From assembly GCA_965153355.1 (NCBI GenBank), contig OZ231126.1, forward strand, positions 16,244,001 through 16,308,000: a stretch of DNA of 64,000 nucleotides, read 5' to 3'. The position numbers and the translations under genes are program-made. Source of the DNA: Flaccisagitta enflata. Taxonomy: Eukaryota > Chaetognatha > Sagittoidea > Aphragmophora. Below the pieces are notes generated by a model. That model had not been told where the DNA came from, ran no database searches, and worked only from the letters and a program-made list of their open reading frames with translations. Below, piece by piece: positions 47,998 to 64,000 of the stretch. Positions within the stretch are counted from its first letter, which is position 1, and every line of letters starts with the position of its first letter.

Positions 47998-48350
47998 CAA
48001 TTCGATGACCCTGGACCAACAGACCAACGGACCAACAGACCAACGGACCGACGGACGGACGGACAAAGCCTCTTATAGAGTTGCGTGTCCGTAACTAAAA
48101 AGCACAGTTGACAGAATGTGAAATGGAGATGCATATATGCATTAAACAAGGCCAGATGCACGATACCCAAGTTTCGTGTAGGTGAGCAGAGGCAGTGATG
48201 TGGGTGGCTGCTAAAGACGCTATGCCTATGGCATTTAGGGCAGGGGTAATAATGCGAGAATTGCCCTCGAACACCAAAAAGTATAAAAAAAAAGAACCGG
48301 ATGTTTCACCGATGGAGGGAAGGACAGACGGAGGGATCGAAGTCACGGTT
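47998..48350 (-). mobile_element. Two family 1 repeats, minus strand
   Basis: 47998-48104: GGACCAACAGACCAACGG repeats, AAAGCCTCTTATAGAGTTGC, GTGTCCGTAACTAAAAAGC (5' end only). 48147-48350: AAGGCCAGATGCACGATACC, CAAGTTTCGTGTAGGTGAGC, later GGAGGGATCG; strongly diverged. Confidence 0.5.
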
Positions 48351-48650
48351 GATTAAGTCTCGTGCTGGTCTAGATGTTCTTTCCTGTTTCTTTAATGAAG
48401 TCGTTGTTTTTTGAACGTGGAGAAATGTTGTTTTAACAACCGAGAACTAACGATCAACATCGTCTATTAGCGATACTGCTGGATGGTGTGTCCGTCCGTG
48501 ACTCACGCTCCTCTTTCTGGCCGTCAGTAAAGAATTTTCTTCATCTCCGCACCTTACCAATTTTAAACCAGAAATGCGCGCATTCCACAGCAACTTTGGG
48601 AACCACATTTAAATTTTCGTCATTTTATTGCTTATGTAATATGTAATCAT

Positions 48651-49196
48651 CAGGCCTTTTTTTAGTGATTTTTTTTTTTTGGCAGAGCCAACCGGGCTCT
48701 CTCCTCACAAATTTACAGAGCCCGATGGCTAAACAGCGAGCCCGGCAAAAAAACAATGTTGAGTGAAAGGCTCAATGAATTGTGTGTGTGGAGGGGGGGG
48801 CTCAAAGATTGTGAGGAAATTTGCTAGAAAACATTTGGGCGGAAGAAGTGACAAAATCACTTGTAAATGCCATAATAGGAATAAGTCAGTTCTAAGGATA
48901 TGCCAACTTTTTATACCATCAATATTAGACGCATATACATGATAAAAATGAGATGCTTTACTTGTTTATCAATAAACATTTGACAGGGTGACATGGTAGA
49001 AGTTCATTCTTGTCACTTTTAACTTGTGAATTGGATTTTCTTCTTAGGATTTTACAAGAACCTTTCAATCCATTTGAGTTCAAAACATGGTTTCAATTTT
49101 GAGAGAGCCAGCTGGGCTCAGAGCCAGTGAAACCAGAGAGCCCGAAAGCAAAATAGAGAGCCACGGGCTCGCGGGCTCGCTCTAAAAAAAGGCCTG
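48651..49196. mobile_element. hAT-type MITE, copy 2
   Basis: Ends CAGGCCTTTTTTTAG and CTAAAAAAAGGCCTG, inner GAGCCCG repeats as in 41223-41604. GTAATCAT lies at 48643-48650 and again at 49198-49205 (one extra A at 49197). 546 bp, no ORF. Confidence 0.88.
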
Positions 49197-49356
49197 AGTA
49201 ATCATCCATGTCAGTGACATTATGCGGTATCATCAACGTTATGCGGTATCGGACATTCTTAATCTCTAAAGAAATATTTCTTTGCTGGATTGCATAAAGA
49301 GAAATTCTCTATTTTTCATATTTTCGTTGTCTTATGAAAGAAAGAATGAAAGAGAG

Positions 49357-50069
<713 letters not shown>

Positions 50070-50073
50070 CTTA

Positions 50074-51183
50074 CAGTATGATGGGAGCAATGGCGACCTA
50101 GACTGGAGGATAGATTTTAGGTACCTTAATTCTATTTGTAATATAGAATATTTTAGATTTAGGCTAATCAAAGGTTGCTTTATTGAGTGAAAATGTTTAC
50201 GTCTCTCAAACTTTAACTTGCGACTTGACCTCATCAAGACTTCATTTTTCAAAGTTTTAACCTATCTCAATAGATCGGGTGGAAAATTTCATAAAGTTTT
50301 GAAAAAAAAAATCCGCTCAATCGGTCTATTTTTACAGGTTTTTCCACCTTCTACAGATTGCTATCATTTTGCGAAGTAGAACATCTAAGAAACAAAAATA
50401 AAAAAGCTTCTCCAGAAAGTGATAGTCTGCTCTCTATCGATTATTTTTAGAACAAGATTCTAGATTTGGGATGATATGTTGATGACAAAATTGCAAGGGG
50501 CAGTATTGAGATGAGGGACTGTTGTAGGACACATATAGGTTAAATGGTAAGAGACAACACAGGGTAGAATAGTTAAAAAAAGTTATTTAGTTAAAATGTG
50601 ATTTTTTTTATAATGAAATTTTGTTAGTGATTTACCCTCAATGTGAGTGAGGTTCTTTACAGGGGGCCAAAAATGAGGTTCATTTTACTCTACGATAGAC
50701 CATTTACGAGTTATAAGCAAAAAAAGAAAAATAGAAAAAAATTTCAACTATCAATTTTTTCACTGTTTTGAATAAATTTAAAGACTATCACTTTGAGGAG
50801 CCTCCCTGAGAGGGTCATCCTATTTTGTCAGTCTGGAGAGGGTGTTACAGCCATTTTAAGTTTTGCTTAAAAACTAATTTGCATAACTTTTGTTTATTAA
50901 GCATAGTTGTAAAACCTGTAAAAATAGTCTGATTGGGCTGATCTTTTTTTTAAAAGTTATATACAAAATTTTTCACCCGATCTAATGAAATTGGTTAGAA
51001 CCTTGAAAAATGAAGTCTTGATGAGGTCAAGTCACAAGTTGAGGTTTAAGAGATGCAAATGCTTTCACTCGATAGAGCAACTTTAATTAGCCTAGATCTC
51101 AAATATTTCATGAAACAAAAAAAAAAATCAGGAAACCTAAGATCTATCCTCCAGTCTAGGTCGTCATTGCTCCCACCGTACTG
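50074..51183. mobile_element. Foldback element with ~280-bp inverted arms
   Basis: Left arm about 50074-50347 starts CAGTATGATGGGAGCAATGG and GACCTAGACTGGAGGATAG; right arm about 50885-51183 ends CTATCCTCCAGTCTAGGTCG and CATTGCTCCCACCGTACTG. Matching runs continue inward (GACCTCATCAAGACTTCATT against AATGAAGTCTTGATGAGGTC). The middle ~540 bases are AT-rich and non-coding. Confidence 0.85.
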
Positions 51184-51780
51184 AAGATAGATTGATTCTT
51201 CTTTTTTAATGTGAACGATTTTTTCCGTTATGAGATTCGTGCTTTTCATGATACATTCAAGGTCCGGTTTTTCCAAAAGGAAGTATGCAATGCTGACAAT
51301 CCCTGAAAAGTGATAACTAGGATTCATTCTAACTCGAAAAGAGACATAGTTATAAATCCGTGATCAATGATCAGATCAGACCTGATTTTATTGGCTTGTG
51401 ATTTGAAACCTCTTTTATGCATCAAAATTCATGATAGCAGGATTTTTTGGCGATAGGCATGGCGAATGACATTGCAAAAGTTGACAATTTTTTTCATCGA
51501 CCAACGTCAACGACAAATGACAAATGACAAATGACAAATGACAAATGACAAATGATAAGTTTCAATGACCAAGAAGGCAATATCAATGCATTTGTACTAG
51601 ACATTATTGAATGATCTTGAAAATGATATGGACAGAGGACAATGACAATGACTGTGGCCAATGCCAATGACAAATGCAAATAACAGAACTCTACAACGAA
51701 AGACAATGACAACATTTTTCCTCTGCAGTGAAATTTGTGTCGGTCCATGAACTCGTCTAAATACGACTAAATATCTGTCA
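51184..51780. other. AT-rich DNA with a CAAATGA heptamer tract
   Basis: ACAAATG repeats about seven times at 51512-51556, with further degenerate AATGAC motifs to about 51710. No gene. Confidence 0.6.
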
Positions 51781-51819
51781 TTCTACGTCCATACAACTGT
51801 TCATCTTTCTCTCTGTGCT

Positions 51820-51994
<175 letters not shown>

Positions 51995-52295
51995 CAGACA
52001 CTTATTTATTCCACATCCACATGTTGACTTTGGGTTTTAAAGTCCCATTTCAACAACAGCACAACAAGATCAATCATTTCTGACTCTGAACAAGCGAGAC
52101 GAGAGTATTCAAAGCTCGCCTCTCAGTCTTATTTGCGGGACACTTGAAGAGGCTGCGTTCGTCTATTTTTTTAAACCTTTTTAAACAACCAAAAAAACGG
52201 TCAAAACAGTCTACAGGTCCAGTTTGGACGGCGCAATGTGAAAACAAGCCGAATAGGCCAAATACACACACAACTACATTCGAGCTGTAATTGCC

Positions 52296-52700
52296 AAGAC
52301 TGCAGCTGAGGTGCCATATCGCACCCTAGCAGCAAAGACAACAAGAAATTATTCATTTTGATTTAAAATAAAGTAGATACCTCAAAACTTCATCAGATGT
52401 TCCTACACCTTAAAATCAGATGATGGATTATACGCATTAAGTCCTCAAAAAAGAAAAACACAGTTTGTCATACATTATTTGAAAGTATGTTTTTCCACGA
52501 TTTTCATTGATTTGCTAAAAAATCTATCTATAAGTTTCCTCATAACTACATAGCTTATGCAAATTTAGAGTGAAAGTTCCAATATTAACAAAAGCCCTGA
52601 TAATAAAAAGAGAGCAAAAAAGAGAAAAAAAGAATAAGAGTGAGAAAAAAAAGTGAGGATTGTAGCTGCTAAGATGCGATATCGTACCTCAGCAGCATTA
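52296..52700. mobile_element. Possible element with inverted palindromic ends
   Basis: Left GCTGAGGTGCCATATCGCAC then CCTAGCAGC (about 52307-52334); right GCTGCTAAGATGCGATATCG then TACCTCAGCAGC (about 52665-52696). They are inverted copies of each other, and each is itself nearly palindromic around CGATATCG. The ~330 bases between are AT-rich. Confidence 0.5.
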
Positions 52701-52734
52701 GCCTTAACTGGGGGTTTTTACCGGACCTCAGCAG

Positions 52735-53060
52735 TCCCCCCCTACATTCTCCTTTCATTCCTTCCTCCCTTTTTCCCTTCCTTCCTCCCCTCCTGTCTCC
52801 CTTCCATTCCTTCCTTCCTCGCTCCCTTCCTTGCTCCCTTCCTTTCTCCGTTCTTCCTTCCTCCTTCCCTCTTGCCTTCTCTCCTTTCTTCTTCCTGCTT
52901 TGCTTGCTTTCTTCCTTTCCTCCTTCCTTCCTTCCATTCTCGGCTACCTTCCTCCCTCCCTTACTTTCTCCCTTTCTTCCCTTAATTCCTTCCTACCTTC
53001 CATCCTTCCTTCCTGTCTTCCTTCCTTCCTCTCTTCCTACCTTCCTTCCTTCTTGATCTT
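52735..53060. repeat. (CTTCC)-type pyrimidine tract
   Basis: About 325 bases of almost pure pyrimidine with CTTCCTTCC motifs; frames over it are not genes. Confidence 0.95.
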
Positions 53061-53097
53061 TCTTTAAAAACCAAAGTAAAAAATGTAGAAATATTTC

Positions 53098-53172
53098 GGA
53101 TGAACGGACGGACGGACAGACGGACGGACGGCCCGACAGAGCAACGTGTAGAGCCGCGTGCACGCGACAAAA
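53098..53172 (-). mobile_element. Family 1 repeat, 5' end only
   Basis: GGACGGACGGACAGACGGAC, GCAACGTGTAGAGCCGCG, TGCACGCGACAAAAAAG. As at 45060 and 59911, a 5' fragment runs directly into simple repeat or duplicated DNA. Confidence 0.55.
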
Positions 53173-53985
53173 AAGAAACTTACAGTATCGCTCTTTTTTT
53201 CCTTCTACCTAAAAGTTATATGTTTTAGATTCAGATTTTTTCGATAAAACAAAAGATTTATGACGATTACATTCTTTTTTGGCTTTGTTCTTAAAACTCA
53301 AAATCGTCATCAATCGTCACAACATTCGCCGAATCTGATAACGAAAACTATTGACATTCGTGAAAAATTCACAAGGTACTTATGAATCGATAAATCGACG
53401 CAATTTTCGCAACTTTTTCTTTCCTTTTTTTTTTATCTTTTGATAATTCCCTGTTGTTCATATTATTCCCTGTTGTTACCAATATCATTGTTATTATTGT
53501 TATTATTGTAAATTGTTATTTTTATTGTTATTGTTATTGTTGCCTCGCAATTTACACCAAGTTGGAGAATGATGAAGAATGAAATGTTAGTTTGTAGCGC
53601 ATCTTAGGTAGTCGTGCCGAATGCTTTTGGTTCGCCACTGTCATTTCTTTGACGAATATAATATCATTCATTGTTATTGTTATTGTTATTGGTATTGGTA
53701 TTTTTATTGTTATTGTTATTGTTATAATTATTAATATTAATTGATTTTCCATTAGCCCATTTGCTCATCGTGCAGCCCTCGTGAATGTGTGTCTTTGGGT
53801 GTGTTCATTATTTCCATCTTTGTTAATCAACTGTTCAATATTTTTGCCAATTTTTCCTTTCAAACAAGCAATTGACTTGCGTTTCCCATAACTGATATTC
53901 TGTCGTCCATCGATCTAATTCAGGAAACAAGAAAGGACGACGATTTCATATCAAACTTAATTTGAAAAACAAAAAGATACACAAG
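53173..53985. other. 5' flank of receptor gene 2
   Basis: AT-rich with TTATTGTTATTG tracts at 53475-53545 and 53665-53730. No promoter element recognised. Confidence 0.4.
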
Positions 53986-62953
<8,968 letters not shown>

Positions 62954-63385
62954 AGCATTGACGAAATAGCATCTTCAATATGTCTAAGCTTGTAATTTTT
63001 ATATCTCATAGCCTCAATCATGTTGTTCTAGCTGTATCAGTCTTCATATATCATTTGGTCTGCCTTTTTTTCCTCGCAGTATTACGAAAGCATACTTCTT
63101 TACCCCTCTAACCCTATTTTCATAGTAATGTTGGCTGTATCATTTTCAGAAACATCCAAATCCATTTGTTCACTAAACACACAGTCCGCTGATTTTGATG
63201 AAACAATTGGCAGCATTTCAGCGTTTTTATCCATCTACCTATTTTGTTAATTTGTGTTTGTATTTTCTATAAATTATCATATTGTTTACTCATGGATTTT
63301 CTCGAAATTGGGTCAACTTTAGAGGACAATAAATTGATTCATCAGCTTTTATCATTACCCTCCTCCACCCACTCCCCACTGACTA
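62954..63385 (+). other. 3' flank of receptor gene 2
   Basis: AT-rich; AATAAA at 63328-63333 is a possible polyadenylation signal about 375 bases after the stop. Confidence 0.4.
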
Positions 63386-63515
63386 AACAAGGCCGGATAC
63401 ATGGCAATCCAGTCGCAGACGGTTGGGCAGGAGCAGTAATGCAAAAACCGCTCGAAATTCAAAAATGTGACGGACCAACGGACGGACCCACCAACCGACC
63501 GACAGGACTAAAAAT
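63386..63515 (-). mobile_element. Family 1 repeat (CTCCTGCCCAACC subtype)
   Basis: AAGGCCGGATACATGGCAAT, CCAGTCGCAGACGGTTGGGC, AGGAGCAGTAATGCAAAAAC, CCAACCGACCGACAGGACTA. Its 5' arm is shortened to AGTCCTGTC. Confidence 0.7.
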
Positions 63516-64000
63516 GGTTGTTGTAACTGATCTCCAATTTCTGCATACGGTGTATAATGACGAGTAGAACCACCTCTGTTGGACGATGGACGCGCAGATC
63601 ATATTCTAAGCGTTCGAAAAATGTTGTTTATGATACCTGAAGCTCATTCATCATGTTTGTTTTATTTTGATGCGTTATAACAATCCCTCTTTTTTCACAA
63701 ATCATTTTGTTCATATCAAAACAAAACGATGAGAGATTAATCGGGTTTGGTTTCGAGGGAGCATCGAAGTGGAAGAGATTTGGATTTGTATAGGGCAAGC
63801 GCAAATCAGAAATGGCCAGTCTAAGCCATCCGTGGATTCGCACGACTGTTTCAGTCCATATACCGCCGCAGATACTGTGCTGTCGCGTACCTCAGTCCCC
63901 GGCTGTTTAATTATCCCGTGAGAACTGCCGCTTTATATCAGGGCTCCAGGAGATGAGAAACATTTATTAGTTAGTGCTGCCATTCTGGACTTTGCGGGCG
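63516..64000. other. Unique DNA to window end
   Basis: No gene, repeat or regulatory signal that I can support. Confidence 0.4.

Overview
The window is nuclear DNA of a multicellular animal, most likely an invertebrate; I cannot name the phylum. The evidence is two intron-containing seven-transmembrane receptor genes with GT-AG splice sites, a C2H2 zinc-finger gene, a BEL/Pao LTR retrotransposon (a metazoan group), a CR1/L2-like LINE, hAT and pogo/Tigger-type miniature elements, and very long microsatellites. I see no bacterial genes, operons, rRNA, tRNA or CRISPR.

Layout. 1-10576 is a nest: a BEL/Pao element on the + strand (971-9421, two ~885-bp LTRs, reverse transcriptase/RNase H missing, frames broken) sits inside the 5' part of an older minus-strand copy of the same family (LTR 9681-10576, internal 9422-9680 then 970-1). 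The older copy itself lies in a minisatellite-bearing repeat (10577-10850). 10875-12343 is a 10-bp minisatellite that reverses orientation at its middle, giving a 1.4-kb palindrome. 13.4-32.55 kb is a second nest: an array of ~440-bp units carrying an octamer-like ATTTGCATAT, interrupted by a LINE (~14.13-28.23 kb, minus strand), whose ORF is split by a ~10.4-kb insertion (15541-25957) flanked by a 10-bp direct repeat. The insertion holds small repeats, an AT-rich block and several possible exons of an unrecognised gene.

34303-36523 is a complete five-exon 7TM receptor gene (337 codons); its second intron has inverted repeats at both splice sites, like an introner. 36.5-42.5 kb is mostly AT-rich with a pogo/Tigger-type element, a 214-bp (CT)n and a hAT-type element with a perfect 8-bp target duplication. 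43019-44611 is a polyglutamine C2H2 zinc-finger gene with one in-frame TAG inside a glutamine tract. 44.8-53.2 kb is repeats, including a second hAT-type element and a ~1.1-kb foldback element. 53986-62953 is a six-exon class-A receptor gene (978 codons), with a ~280-residue polyasparagine-containing first intracellular loop and a partial duplicate of its fourth exon.

The most interesting non-coding signal is a set of short dispersed repeats, in two main families, that start TTTTTAG plus a hairpin, carry (CCGTCGGT)-like repeats and end GGCCTTGTTT. Their 5' arm and 3' subterminal arm are complementary and change together between copies. A third, larger family (Helentron/HINE-like) has end repeats, a minisatellite core and a terminal hairpin, also with a compensatory change. 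Splice sites, domains and repeat boundaries were read by eye; no database search or transcript was available.
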